Shown here in pieces: positions 1 to 8,234 of a stretch of 64,000 nucleotides of DNA (positions are counted from its first letter, which is position 1; each line of letters begins with the position of its first letter). The notes under the pieces are model-generated. The model was not told the DNA's origin and searched no databases. It was given only the letters and a program-made list of their open reading frames with translations. The position numbers were made by a program, and so were the translations under genes. Source of the DNA: Sphingobacteriales bacterium (GTDB lineage: Bacteria > Bacteroidota > Bacteroidia > Chitinophagales > Chitinophagaceae); the NCBI GenBank assembly GCA_004144175.1, contig SEFT01000009.1, positions 108,876-172,875 of the forward strand, written 5' to 3'.

Positions 1-2448
1 GCCACGCTTACCTGTTATCAGCTGGCGTTGCTCTTTTATCATGTTCTTTGCAGCTTCTATCACGCGTATATCCCGCGGGCATTTCAGCCATACTTCCTGC
101 ACATACAGGTTGCGCACTTTCGATACTAATGCGGGCACAGGGCCCTGCACTTGTATGTTTTCCAGCTTCTGTAGTGCCTGCACCATCAGCACGCCGCCCT
201 CCATGGCAACTACTTCGTCTTTGTGTTTAAATACGACTTTGATGAGCCTTGTAAATGGCGGGTATAAAAAGAACTCTCTATACTTTATCTCGTGGTCATA
301 GAACGACCTTACGTCATGCTCCTGTACCCAGGTAAGCACCGGGTGTGTGGTATTATAGGCCTGTATCATCACCTTACCCGCACCGTCGGCACGGCCTGCC
401 CTACCAGCCACCTGTTCCATTAGCTGAAAGGCGCGCTCATTCACCCGGAAGTCTGGATAGCTCAGTAGCGTATCGGAACTAAGTATACCTACCAGCGCTA
501 CAGGTGCCAGGTCTAGCCCTTTTACCACCATTTGCGTACCTACCAGTATATCTATCTTATGTTTTTCCAGCTGCTCCAGCAGCTTTGAGAAGCTTTGTTT
601 GGTACGCATGCTGTCCACATCCATACGTGCTACGCGTGCTTCGGGGAATATCTGCTGCACTTCTTCTTCTATCTTCTCGGTACCGAAGCTTTTGCTCTGC
701 AGCCTGCTGCTGCCGCAGGCTGCGCAGCTATGCATCACTGCCGACCGCTGGCCACAGTAGTGGCAATGCAGCTTGTCGGTGCTTTTGTGGTAGGTGAGCG
801 ATACGGCGCAGTTCTTGCACTGCGGCACCCAGCCGCATACCATACATAGCTGGAAGGGTGCATAACCCCTTCTGTTCTGGAAGAGGATCACCTGCTTTCT
901 GTTCTCCAGCGCCGATTTGATGGCCTGCTGCAATTCGGGCGTCAGCATTTTTGCGCCTTGCTTCTTCACCGTCTCCAGTGATTTTGCGTTTACTATCTCT
1001 ATATCTGGCATCTTCACGCCCATATATCGTTCCTTCAGGTGTACGTAGGCATACTTGCCATGTTGTACATTGAACAGGCTCTCGACCGATGGCGTGGCAG
1101 AGCCAAGTATCACCTTAGCGCTATGTATAGAGGCCAGGTATATAGCTGCATCACGCGCGTGGAAGCGCGGTGCAGGGTCTTTTTGTTTGTACGATCCATC
1201 ATGCTCTTCGTCGGCTATGATGAGGCCAAGGTCATTGTACGGCAGCCATAGCGCCGAGCGCGGGCCTACTACTATATGGTATTGCCCTTTGCGTACCTTC
1301 TCCCATATCTCTACCCGCTCGTTATTGCTAAAGCGCGAATGATACACACCCAGCTCTTCGCCAAAGTAGGCGTATAGCCTGCTCACCAGTTGCGTTGTCA
1401 ATCCTATCTCGGGCAATAGCAATACGGCCTGTTTGCCTTCGGCTATTACCTGCTTTATTTTATGGATGTACAGTAGCGTCTTTCCGCTACCCGTAACACC
1501 TTCCAGCAGGGTCACGTCTTTTTCGGCCAGCCCGGCTTCCAGTGCATCATAGGCTTCCTGCTGGGCGGGGGTGAATACGATCTCCCTGGCATCTTCCTTA
1601 CCCACTTTATAGGCCAGCCGGTCTACATCTATTTCTTCTATCTTAAAAACGCCTCTATCGGCCAGCGCTTTTATAGCCGATGCGGCTGCACCCGTGCGGT
1701 CCAGCAGGTCGTGCTGTTTTACGATGCCGTTGTTCTTTATCGACAGCTCCATATACGCCATGATAAGGTCGAGCTGGCGCGGGGCCCGCGATAGCTCATC
1801 AAAGAGCTGGTGCATGTGTTCGTCGGCCTTATACTTATCGGCCAGCTTTATCACTCTTTCTTTCCGAGGCTTATAGGCAGGTTCCAGTGCATCGTTTATG
1901 ATGATGACTTCATTCTCCAGCAGCTCATTCAGTACATTGATAAAATGCCTGGCTCCCACCAGCGACCGCAGGTCGCTCATCGATAGCTCCTTGCGCTGCT
2001 CCAGTACTTCTACGGCTACTTCGGCTTCGGGGCTCCATTCGTATACCACATCATCGTGCACGGGCGCCCATTGCAGCCTTGTTTCGCCGGCCAGCTTCAG
2101 GTGGGCGGGCAGGGCTGCCTGCATTACCTCGCCGGGTGCAGCTATGTAGTAGTGTGCTATCCAGCGCCAAAACTGCAATTGCTTGTCATTCACCACGGGC
2201 TCTTCGTCCATGATGCTCTTTATGGGCTTCACCTCGTAGGTTTCAGGCTTGTCGTTGTGTACGCGCTCTACAATGCCCGAGTAGCGCTTGTTTTTCCCCA
2301 GCGCTACTTCTACCCGCATGCCCGGCTCCAGTATTCCCTGCATTTCGTGCGGAATACCGTAGGTAAGTACCTGTGGCATATTAAGTGGTAAAATAATATC
2401 GGCAAACCTATCGCCTTGATGACGGCTATCTGCAAACAGCGAAGACAT
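1..2448 (-). CDS. priA: Primosomal protein N' (replication restart helicase PriA), 3' end outside window
   Basis: PriA is a superfamily 2 DNA helicase that recognises stalled forks and reloads the replisome. The frame is open from 2448 to base 1 (816 codons seen), so only the last few residues are missing. The start at 2448 (MSSLFADSR) is chosen because an in-frame TAA lies five codons upstream (2461-2463). It also keeps the N-terminal stretch FADIILPL before MPQVLTYGIP, which is typical of the PriA DNA-binding domain. Visible motifs are Walker A GVTGSGKT near residue 318, the DEEH box near 412, and a cysteine-rich zinc region (CMVCGW, CKNCA) near 534. The gene is divergent from clpX, with about 220 bp between them. 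Confidence 0.95.
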   Translation of the reverse strand, partial: MSSLFADSRHQGDRFADIILPLNMPQVLTYGIPHEMQGILEPGMRVEVALGKNKRYSGIVERVHNDKPETYEVKPIKSIMDEEPVVNDKQLQFWRWIAHYYIAAPGEVMQAALPAHLKLAGETRLQWAPVHDDVVYEWSPEAEVAVEVLEQRKELSMSDLRSLVGARHFINVLNELLENEVIIINDALEPAYKPRKERVIKLADKYKADEHMHQLFDELSRAPRQLDLIMAYMELSIKNNGIVKQHDLLDRTGAAASAIKALADRGVFKIEEIDVDRLAYKVGKEDAREIVFTPAQQEAYDALEAGLAEKDVTLLEGVTGSGKTLLYIHKIKQVIAEGKQAVLLLPEIGLTTQLVSRLYAYFGEELGVYHSRFSNNERVEIWEKVRKGQYHIVVGPRSALWLPYNDLGLIIADEEHDGSYKQKDPAPRFHARDAAIYLASIHSAKVILGSATPSVESLFNVQHGKYAYVHLKERYMGVKMPDIEIVNAKSLETVKKQGAKMLTPELQQAIKSALENRKQVILFQNRRGYAPFQLCMVCGWVPQCKNCAVSLTYHKSTDKLHCHYCGQRSAVMHSCAACGSSRLQSKSFGTEKIEEEVQQIFPEARVARMDVDSMRTKQSFSKLLEQLEKHKIDILVGTQMVVKGLDLAPVALVGILSSDTLLSYPDFRVNERAFQLMEQVAGRAGRADGAGKVMIQAYNTTHPVLTWVQEHDVRSFYDHEIKYREFFLYPPFTRLIKVVFKHKDEVVAMEGGVLMVQALQKLENIQVQGPVPALVSKVRNLYVQEVWLKCPRDIRVIEAAKNMIKEQRQLITGKRG

Positions 2449-2610
2449 ATCAACTGCAAGTTAGGCATTTAGCTATATAGGTGACAATGAAACGATTACA
2501 TAAACCACCGCACAGCCCGCGGCATAATTATTTAAAACTGGCTGGCTATGGAGATCGGTAGATGCGTATTAAAATCATTTATGCTTATGCTTTACCGCTC
2601 AACTATCAAT

Positions 2611-2641
2611 GTTTCCGAATGGTTACATCTACGTACATTTG
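2611..2641 (+). promoter_or_regulatory. Bacteroidota-type promoter of clpX
   Basis: TTTC (2612-2615, within GTTTCC), about 19 nt, then TACATTTG (2634-2641). The second element is a perfect match to the Bacteroidota -7 consensus TAnnTTTG. It lies 26 nt upstream of the clpX ATG and would give a short leader. The -33 box is TTTC rather than TTTG, a variant also seen before the enoyl-CoA hydratase and the first cold-shock gene in this window. Confidence 0.6.
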
Positions 2642-2667
2642 CTTAACTAACATATTGAAGAACTATT

Positions 2668-3918
2668 ATGGCTAAACAAACGGAGCGGAAATGTTCTTTT
2701 TGCGACCGCGCAGAGAGTGATGTAAATATCCTCTTTACCGGTATGAAGGGAAATATCTGCGACCAGTGCATCGAGAATGCCCATCACTTATTGCAAGAGG
2801 CTACAGGGGAGACACAGAACAAAAAGAAAGACGCTAAGCAGGATGTGCTGCAGCATAAGGTTTACAAGCCACGCGAGATCAAGGCATTCCTCGACCAGTA
2901 CGTAATAGGTCAGGACGATGCGAAGAAGGTGCTGTCGGTGGCTATGTACAACCACTACAAAAGACTGACACAGCCACAAAATAACGATGATGTAGAGATC
3001 GAAAAATCGAACATCATTATGGTAGGGGAGACCGGTACCGGTAAGACCCTGCTGGCCAAAACCATAGCGCGCCTGCTACAGGTGCCTTTTGCCATAGTAG
3101 ATGCTACGGTATTTACCGAGGCGGGTTATGTAGGCGAGGATGTGGAAAGCATCCTGTCGCGCCTGCTGCAAAATTGCAATTTTGATGTAGCTGCCGCCGA
3201 GCGTGGCATCGTGTACATCGATGAGATAGATAAGATAGGCCGTAAGAGCGATAACCCTTCTATTACCCGCGATGTAAGCGGTGAGGGTGTACAACAAGCG
3301 CTGCTGAAACTGCTGGAAGGCTCTGAAGTGCTGGTACCACCACAAGGTGGCCGCAAACACCCCGAGCAGAAGATGGTAAAGGTGAATACCCAGAACATTC
3401 TCTTTATATGCGGTGGTGCGTTTGAAGGTGTAGATAAGATGATCGCACGAAGGGTGCAGACCTCTTCTATCGGCTACAATGCTATAAAGAGCACTAATGA
3501 GCTGGACCGTGCCAACCTGCTGCAGTATGTAAACGCACAGGATCTGCGCACATTCGGGCTGATACCCGAGTTGCTGGGCCGCCTGCCAATTGTTACTTAT
3601 CTCAATCCGCTGGATACTTCTTCGCTGAAGCGTATATTGACAGAGCCTAAGAATGCACTCATCAAGCAATATACCAAGCTGTTTGAATACGAGGACATCA
3701 AGCTGACGGTAGACGACGAGGCGCTGGACTATATGGTAGAAAAAGCAGTAGAGTTTAAGCTGGGTGGCCGCGGACTACGCGCTATTTGCGAAATGATACT
3801 GACGGATGCCATGTTCGACCTGCCATCTGAAAAGACCAGCAATGAGTTTACCATCACGCTCGACTATGCAAGGCAGATGCTGGAACACTCGAAGCTTAAT
3901 TACCTTACAGCAGCCTAA
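2668..3918 (+). CDS. clpX: ATP-dependent Clp protease ATP-binding subunit ClpX
   Basis: AAA+ unfoldase that feeds proteins to the ClpP peptidase. The N-terminal C4 zinc-binding domain has Cys9, Cys12, Cys31 and Cys34 (CSFC, CDQC). Walker A GETGTGKT begins at residue 120, the GYVGEDVE pore-loop region is near 153, and Walker B YIDEIDKI is near 185. At 416 residues it is full length. No clpP gene lies beside it; the upstream neighbour is divergent priA, so clpX has its own promoter. The next gene starts 12 nt after the stop and is probably co-transcribed. Confidence 0.97.
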   Translation: MAKQTERKCSFCDRAESDVNILFTGMKGNICDQCIENAHHLLQEATGETQNKKKDAKQDVLQHKVYKPREIKAFLDQYVIGQDDAKKVLSVAMYNHYKRLTQPQNNDDVEIEKSNIIMVGETGTGKTLLAKTIARLLQVPFAIVDATVFTEAGYVGEDVESILSRLLQNCNFDVAAAERGIVYIDEIDKIGRKSDNPSITRDVSGEGVQQALLKLLEGSEVLVPPQGGRKHPEQKMVKVNTQNILFICGGAFEGVDKMIARRVQTSSIGYNAIKSTNELDRANLLQYVNAQDLRTFGLIPELLGRLPIVTYLNPLDTSSLKRILTEPKNALIKQYTKLFEYEDIKLTVDDEALDYMVEKAVEFKLGGRGLRAICEMILTDAMFDLPSEKTSNEFTITLDYARQMLEHSKLNYLTAA

Positions 3919-3930
3919 CCGCATATTTAT

Positions 3931-4365
3931 ATGAAAGCACTCATACAGCAGTTGCAGCAAAATGCCGGACTTACGGAAGAACAAGCCATCAAGTCGGTAC
4001 AGACCATAAAGGAATTTATACAGAGCAAGCTACCGCCCATGATGCATGGCCTGGTTGACAACTTTATGGACAGCAACGATGATGCGGATGAGGAAGACTA
4101 TGTAGATGGTGCAAGTGGCGCGCAGGAAGATAGCTGGAACGACAAGGCAAACAACGTAAAGTCCGATGCCAACGAAAAGCTGGAACACCTGAAAGCCGAA
4201 GCCGGTGAACTCGCCAAAGAGGCGTCTTCAAAGTTTAGCCAATGGGCTACCAAAGCCGAGGCGGCAGCTGATGAAGCCCTCAATATGCTAAAGGATATGG
4301 TGACAACTAAAGACGAAAAATTTGCAGGCGAAGAGGAGCAGGACAAGACAAAAGAGAAACTGTAG
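3931..4365 (+). CDS. Hypothetical helical protein downstream of clpX, LEA-like tail
   Basis: 144 residues with no signal peptide and no recognised domain. Residues 1-50 look like a small helical domain (LTEEQAIKSVQTIKEFIQSK, then LPPMMHGLVDNF). An acidic linker follows (DDADEEDY). Residues 70-120 are a Lys/Glu/Ala-rich amphipathic helix with 11-residue-like periodicity (KLEHLKAEAGELAKEASSK), resembling LEA or apolipoprotein-like helices. It begins 12 nt after clpX and ends just before a strong terminator, so the two genes form one transcription unit. A stress-related role is inference only. Confidence 0.75.
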   Translation: MKALIQQLQQNAGLTEEQAIKSVQTIKEFIQSKLPPMMHGLVDNFMDSNDDADEEDYVDGASGAQEDSWNDKANNVKSDANEKLEHLKAEAGELAKEASSKFSQWATKAEAAADEALNMLKDMVTTKDEKFAGEEEQDKTKEKL

Positions 4366-4395
4366 CTACTGATACACAACGAAATACACAGATAT

Positions 4396-4433
4396 AAAAA
4401 ATGGCCGGGCTCGATTCCCCGGCCATTTTTTTT
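4396..4433 (+). terminator. Rho-independent terminator after the clpX unit
   Basis: GC-rich stem ATGGCCGGG / CCCGGCCAT with a short CTCGATTC loop, followed by eight T. It begins about 30 nt after the stop of the gene downstream of clpX. The loop superficially resembles a tRNA T-loop but there is no tRNA around it. Confidence 0.9.
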
Positions 4434-4442
4434 GACCAGTGT

Positions 4443-4552
4443 CGTCATTGCGAGGAAGTATGACGAAGCAATCTCGCGAAATGAGTGGGGTTCCCATGCC
4501 GACGCAGGATTGCTTCGTACCCTGCCTGTCGGCAGGCAGGCTCGCAATGACG
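4443..4552. repeat. Dispersed palindromic repeat (CGTCATTGCGAG type)
   Basis: Nested inverted repeat. The outer arms are CGTCATTGCGAG (4443-4454) and CTCGCAATGACG (4541-4552), perfect complements. The inner arms are ACGAAGCAAT (4463-4472) and ATTGCTTCGT (4509-4518), also perfect. A smaller hairpin CCTGCC-TGTC-GGCAGG lies inside the right half (4521-4536). Elements of this sequence type are scattered in intergenic DNA of many Bacteroidota genomes. Only one copy is seen here, and no transposase is nearby. Confidence 0.85.
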
Positions 4553-4568
4553 GATAGAACCCAAAAAC

Positions 4569-4600
4569 AAAAAAGCACTAGTGCTAGCCAGTGCTTTTTT
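4569..4600. terminator. Bidirectional terminator-like hairpin
   Basis: AAAAAAGCACT and AGTGCTTTTTT form a stem with A and T runs on both sides, so it could act in either direction. On the minus strand it could end transcription of the small membrane protein gene whose stop is at 4734. Confidence 0.6.
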
Positions 4601-4642
4601 AATCATCATATCATAAGGCCCTATGGGCGTAATTTAGAAGAA

Positions 4643-4708
4643 TGTCATGCCGAACCGCAACTATCACATAGAGGGAACATACAAACCAGGTTGAAGACCG
4701 GCATGACA
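4643..4708. repeat. Short inverted repeat (TGTCATGCCG type)
   Basis: Perfect 10-bp arms TGTCATGCCG (4643-4652) and CGGCATGACA (4699-4708) enclose a 46-nt spacer. It differs in sequence from the neighbouring CGTCATTGCGAG repeat and looks like a second family of intergenic palindromes. One copy only in this window. Confidence 0.65.
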
Positions 4709-4733
4709 GGTAGGAAAAATATAAAAAAAGATC

Positions 4734-4946
4734 TTAAGTAATTTCTTCAGTTCTAGACTTTACGTCTTTGGTGCTTCTTATGAGCCCCATACCAGAGAAG
4801 AAAAATATCGCGCCAAGGACTGCATATATTGCAATCATCTTGATGGTGCGGGTCTCATTGCCACCGTCCACAAAGGTAACCGCTGCTGCTATCAGGCCAA
4901 CGATGCCCAGGACTGTAAGTATGATACCAAATATTCTCTTTTCCAT
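4734..4946 (-). CDS. Small two-helix membrane protein
   Basis: 70 residues. Residues 4-24 (IFGIILTVLGIVGLIAAAVTF) and about 37-56 (MIAIYAVLGAIFFFSGMGLI) are hydrophobic enough to be transmembrane helices, joined by a short polar turn (DGGNETRTI). The tail is charged. Similar short two-helix proteins are common in Bacteroidota, usually unnamed. No function can be assigned. Confidence 0.65.
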   Translation of the reverse strand: MEKRIFGIILTVLGIVGLIAAAVTFVDGGNETRTIKMIAIYAVLGAIFFFSGMGLIRSTKDVKSRTEEIT

Positions 4947-5020
4947 CGTTTCATTTCTTTCGACACTAGATATATAAAAAAGAGTGTGCCACGGCTGAGG
5001 ATATAACCGTTGTAAAACTG

Positions 5021-5329
5021 TTAAAGCTTGATAGCCATTATTTTAGCGAGGAGTTCGCTTATATCAACGGCAGTGGTTGGTTTCTCATTTATCTCCTCAA
5101 CGGAGTCGAACTCATGCCAAGTATGGTCTATTTCGTTGTCCCACGGATGCACGTGCATATACTTCAGTCCCCACTGATCTACGTAGAACCATTCGCCATC
5201 AATTAAGCACTTTCTGATTTCCTCATCGATATAGCCCAGTTCAAGGTGGTTTCTATTGCTAAATATTTCTTCGTTGAACTGCTTGTAGTTAGCTCCGTCA
5301 CGGTATAGGTAGGATAGTTTGATGTTCAT
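5021..5329 (-). CDS. Hypothetical protein divergent from XRE regulator
   Basis: 102 residues starting MNIKLSYLYRDGANYKQF. The ATG at 5329 is preferred over a TTG two codons upstream. It is an acidic soluble protein rich in aromatic residues (WFYVDQWGLKYMHVHPWDNE), with no signal peptide or membrane segment. I do not recognise the family. It is transcribed away from the XRE gene at 5397, and the C-box-like operator lies between the two starts, so it may belong to the same regulated cassette. Confidence 0.6.
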   Translation of the reverse strand: MNIKLSYLYRDGANYKQFNEEIFSNRNHLELGYIDEEIRKCLIDGEWFYVDQWGLKYMHVHPWDNEIDHTWHEFDSVEEINEKPTTAVDISELLAKIMAIKL

Positions 5330-5348
5330 AGTCAAATATAACTAATGA

Positions 5349-5374
5349 CCCTTAAAGTCCGTTGACTTAAATGC
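5349..5374. promoter_or_regulatory. C-box-like operator upstream of XRE/controller gene
   Basis: CCCTTAAAGTC, then CGTT, then GACTTAAATGC. The central AGTC-CGTT-GACT with TAA on each side closely resembles the C-boxes bound by controller (C) proteins of restriction-modification systems (GACTnnnAGTC half-sites separated by four bases). The outer quarter-sites are weaker. It lies 23 nt before the XRE start and 20 nt before the divergent gene, well placed for autoregulation. Confidence 0.5.
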
Positions 5375-5396
5375 CACATGCCGATACCTTTCGCAA

Positions 5397-5618
5397 ATGA
5401 ATATCAAGGATAAGGTAGGCCAGAGGGTACGCGAGCTAAGGCACGAGTTGCAGTTATCTCAGGAAGCTCTCGCCAACAAGGCTGGCGTTGATAGAACATA
5501 TATGACTGACGTAGAAAACGGCAGAAGGAATATATCAATCGAAATCCTTGAGAAGATTATAGGTGCGCTTGAAGTTTCCTTTCAAGAATTTTTTAACGGT
5601 AAAGAGTTTCAGAAATAA
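5397..5618 (+). CDS. XRE-family HTH regulator, C-protein-like
   Basis: 73 residues that are essentially one helix-turn-helix domain: VGQRVRELRHE, LSQEALANKAGVDRTYMTDV, ENGRRNISIEILEKIIGAL. Size and sequence resemble controller proteins of restriction-modification systems. Its stop codon overlaps the ATG of the following nuclease/helicase gene (TAATG at 5616-5620), so translation is coupled. The C-box-like operator upstream suggests it represses or times expression of this cassette. The downstream gene is broken; this one is intact. Confidence 0.85.
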   Translation: MNIKDKVGQRVRELRHELQLSQEALANKAGVDRTYMTDVENGRRNISIEILEKIIGALEVSFQEFFNGKEFQK

Positions 5619-7597
5619 TGGGCGCATTTTATATTAACTCTATCGACAAATTCCTGATGGATAGTACCCAAGAGGTAATAGGCCAACTTACTTATAAAAG
5701 CGGCCTCGCGGGATTCCATCAGCAAGTCCATAAACAAACTCTTTCATGGGCGGAGGAAATCTAAATCCTCAAGCAATCTTTAAAAAATATTCCTACTGTT
5801 GATTTAGGCAAATGTGGAATATTGCTAGAGTACCCCATTGCCAGACGTGAAAAAAGGATTGACGTCGTATTGACCATTAGGTCTGCAATTATCGTTGTCG
5901 AGTTTAAAAATGGTCGCGATTCATACCAGAGAGCAGATGAAGAACAACTTTTAGATTACTGCCTTGATTTAAGGGATTTTCACTTTGAAACGAGGGATAA
6001 GGATATTTTTCCTGTGTTGCTAGCATCAGATGCTCCTTCTAAATCTTCGTTTCCGCTTACCCAAGGCCATATTCAACCAACAGTATATGCAAATAGGCAG
6101 TCACTTAACGCAGTAATAAGAAGTATCTGCGCCAATCTAACAGATAGCTATATCGACTTTGAAAATTGGAACAATAGCGTTTATTCGCCCACACCCACAA
6201 TCATTGAAGCAGCAAAGACTTTATTTGCCGGGAAGTCAGTCGAAGAGATATCACGATCACATGCTGGAACAAAAAATCTTACTCGTACGACCAATGCAGT
6301 TGTGGAAGCGATCAAAAATGCTAAACAGAATAATGAAAAGGTTATTTGCTTCATAACTGGTGTACCCGGTGCGGGCAAAACTTTGGCAGGACTAAATATT
6401 GCACACCATAGCGACTTTCAAACAAGCGAAAAATCCTTAGCCACTTTTCTCTCGGGTAATGGGCCTTTGATTAAAGTATTGCGAGAAGCGTTGAAAAGAG
6501 ATGCAGTAGTTCGTTTGAAAAAGATTGACCCCGATGTCAGGGCAAGGGAACAAGAGCGGATAATAGCTTTTATCGAAAACGTTCATAGGTTTATTGATTC
6601 TTATTTTACTAGCTCTGATGAAGTCCCGAATAATCAAATTATAATCTTTGATGAGGCGCAACGTGCATGGAATGCTGAGCATTCAAAACGCAAATTCCAA
6701 AGGCCATTTTCCGAGCCCGAGATGATTTTTAATGTCATGGACAGGCACAAAGACTGGTCAGTGATCGTTGCTCTGATTGGCGGAGGACAGGAAATAAATA
6801 CTGGAGAAGCTGGCTTACGGGAGTGGGGCAATAATATCATTTCCAAGTTTCCTCATTGGAAAGTCCATATCTCTCCAGCACTTAAAATAGGAAATCATAG
6901 CACTGGCAATCTAACGCTCTTTGAACAGCAACCGCAACACGTTACTGTTATTGAGAACCCTGATTTGCATTTGGACGTTGCTATTCGGTCATATAAAGCA
7001 GAAGAGTTGTCAAAATGGGTAAACTTGATTCTTACAAATCAGCCTGATGTAGCAAAAACAGTCCTTACTAATAGCCTTCAGGAATATCCGATAGTTATCA
7101 CAAGAAACCTGAGTAAAGCAAAGGAATGGCTTTCAAACAAATGCGCGGGCACCAGAAGAATGGGGCTAGTAGCTAGTTCAGGGGCAAGACGTTTAAGGCC
7201 ATATGGTCTGGATGTCAAAGCAGAATTAGAAGAAGAAAATTGGTTTTTAAATCCTAAAGATGATGTCCGTTCATCCTATTATTTAGAAGTTCCAGCAACC
7301 GAATTCGGTATTTAAGGACTAGAGTTAGATTGGGTTGGAGTCTGTTGGGATGGAGATTTAAGGCGAACGGATAGTGTTTGGGATTACAGATCATTTAAAG
7401 GAACAAATTGGAGGAATGTAAGTAGTGAAGAAACTCGACAGTACATTCTTAATAAGTATAGGGTTCTTCTGACGAGGGCTAGAGAAGGAATGGTGCTATG
7501 GATTCCAGAAGGAAATAAAAATGACGGTACTAGACAGCCTGAAATTTATGATCCAATCTATCAATATCTTAAAGAGTGCGGAGTCAAGGAACTATAA
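5618..7597 (+). pseudogene. PD-(D/E)XK nuclease / DUF2075 helicase protein interrupted by two in-frame TAA codons
   Basis: One frame of 660 codons runs from the ATG at 5618 to the stop at 7595-7597, interrupted only by TAA at codon 49 (5762-5764) and codon 566 (7313-7315). The N-terminal part has a nuclease-type motif: Asp82 in RIDVVL and Glu95-x-Lys97 in VEFKNG. Walker A GVPGAGKT starts at codon 248 and a Walker B-like FDEAQRAW is near 345. After the second stop the frame continues with GLELDWVGVCW and LLTRAREGM, both typical of DUF2075 (Schlafen-group-3-like) helicases. FGI-TAA-GLELDW is normally FGIQGLELDW, so CAA became TAA. The first stop (EEI-TAA-ILKQ) is also consistent with CAA. Families with this architecture are suspected phage-defence or nucleic-acid-processing proteins. 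The longest surviving piece (TTG at 5822 to 7315) lacks the final helicase motif. Confidence 0.85.
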
Positions 7598-7759
7598 CTC
7601 TTCTTCATCATCCATCGCAACAAATCGAAATTTGCAGGACTCATTCATGCAAATGTGTAATTGATAATGCTCGCCACCGCGTCTAAAATCACTTCTGCAT
7701 CCACATTTAGGACATGTTGTAGGCTGATCGCATAACAAGTAAACGCAAGAGAAATACAT
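7592..7759 (-). CDS. Small zinc-ribbon protein
   Basis: 55 residues (MYFSCVYLLCDQPTTCPKCG start), below common ORF cutoffs. Cys16-x2-Cys19 (CPKC) and Cys37-x4-Cys42 (CMNESC) form a plausible zinc ribbon. The end is acidic (DDEEEL). An in-frame TAA lies four codons upstream and a GGAG lies about 13 nt before the ATG. Its 3' end overlaps the last six bases of the broken helicase gene in convergent orientation. Function unknown; a small DNA- or RNA-binding or redox role is possible. Confidence 0.6.
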   Translation of the reverse strand: MYFSCVYLLCDQPTTCPKCGCRSDFRRGGEHYQLHICMNESCKFRFVAMDDEEEL

Positions 7760-7814
7760 ACGGCAAAATTATACTCCTCACTTTTGGCGGTCAATCGGAA
7801 ATAAGTGAACTATT

Positions 7815-8192
7815 TTATCTGGATGCGAAGAGCTCATCCAATACTTTTTTCAATTGGTTGCCATCGCCGCCTTTATGTAAAAATGTATCGGCACCTGAAT
7901 TAAGAATAGTGTCCACTTCTTCATCCGTTTTACTAAATGAAAACGCAAGAATCTTAACGTGCGGCCATGTAGCTTTTAACTCTTTAATGGTTTCTATATC
8001 GGCCGTAGCTATCTTTTTAATATTTACAATGCATATGTCAGGCTGTGGGCTTATAAATGAAAGTTTACGTATTAGTTCCTTTCCATTTGCTGCATCGGCG
8101 ATTACTCTAAAACCCAAAGCCATAACTAGCTCAAGTAATGCACGGCGCAACAAACTATGATTTTCCGCAATAGCGATAGCTGGTGTTTTCAT
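7815..8192 (-). CDS. Stand-alone receiver-like protein lacking the phospho-acceptor aspartate
   Basis: 125 residues forming a single response-regulator receiver fold. The phospho-acceptor position is Asn57 (ICIVNIKK, where IxDI/MDI is usual), and the acidic pocket is Glu10-Asn11 rather than Asp-Asp. The switch Ser85 (LAFSFS) and conserved Lys107 (FLHKGG) are kept. There is no output domain. It is therefore probably a pseudo-receiver that signals without phosphorylation or acts as a protein-binding partner. It is divergent from the XRE gene at 8305, with a palindrome between them. Confidence 0.8.
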   Translation of the reverse strand: MKTPAIAIAENHSLLRRALLELVMALGFRVIADAANGKELIRKLSFISPQPDICIVNIKKIATADIETIKELKATWPHVKILAFSFSKTDEEVDTILNSGADTFLHKGGDGNQLKKVLDELFASR

Positions 8193-8234
8193 GGTGTAGT
8201 CTATCTTTCAAAAACGAAGATATCAGTAAAAATT

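Larger units (their letters stand above)
4366..4733. other. Gene-free stretch with two terminators and two repeat elements
   Basis: This 368-bp interval between the clpX unit and a minus-strand membrane protein has no convincing gene. It contains, in order, a rho-independent terminator, a 110-bp dispersed inverted repeat, a second hairpin with A/T flanks, and a shorter inverted repeat of a different sequence. Frames running through it translate to low-quality peptides made of the repeats. Confidence 0.8.

Noticed and set aside
4401..4426. tRNA-like T-loop sequence CTCGATTCC
   Set aside because: Forms the loop of a clear rho-independent terminator; no acceptor, D or anticodon arms around it.
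4439..4741. 100-codon plus-strand frame
   Set aside because: It consists of the two palindromic repeats and a terminator; composition and content are not protein-like.
5149..5160. ATGCACGTGCAT palindrome resembling a parS core
   Set aside because: Only the CACGTG centre matches; it encodes MHVH in the 102-residue protein and lacks the TGTT/AACA arms.
5762..7315. Reassignment of TAA to glutamine
   Set aside because: TAA is the normal stop of clpX, both XRE genes and many others here; the two internal TAA codons are better explained by mutation.
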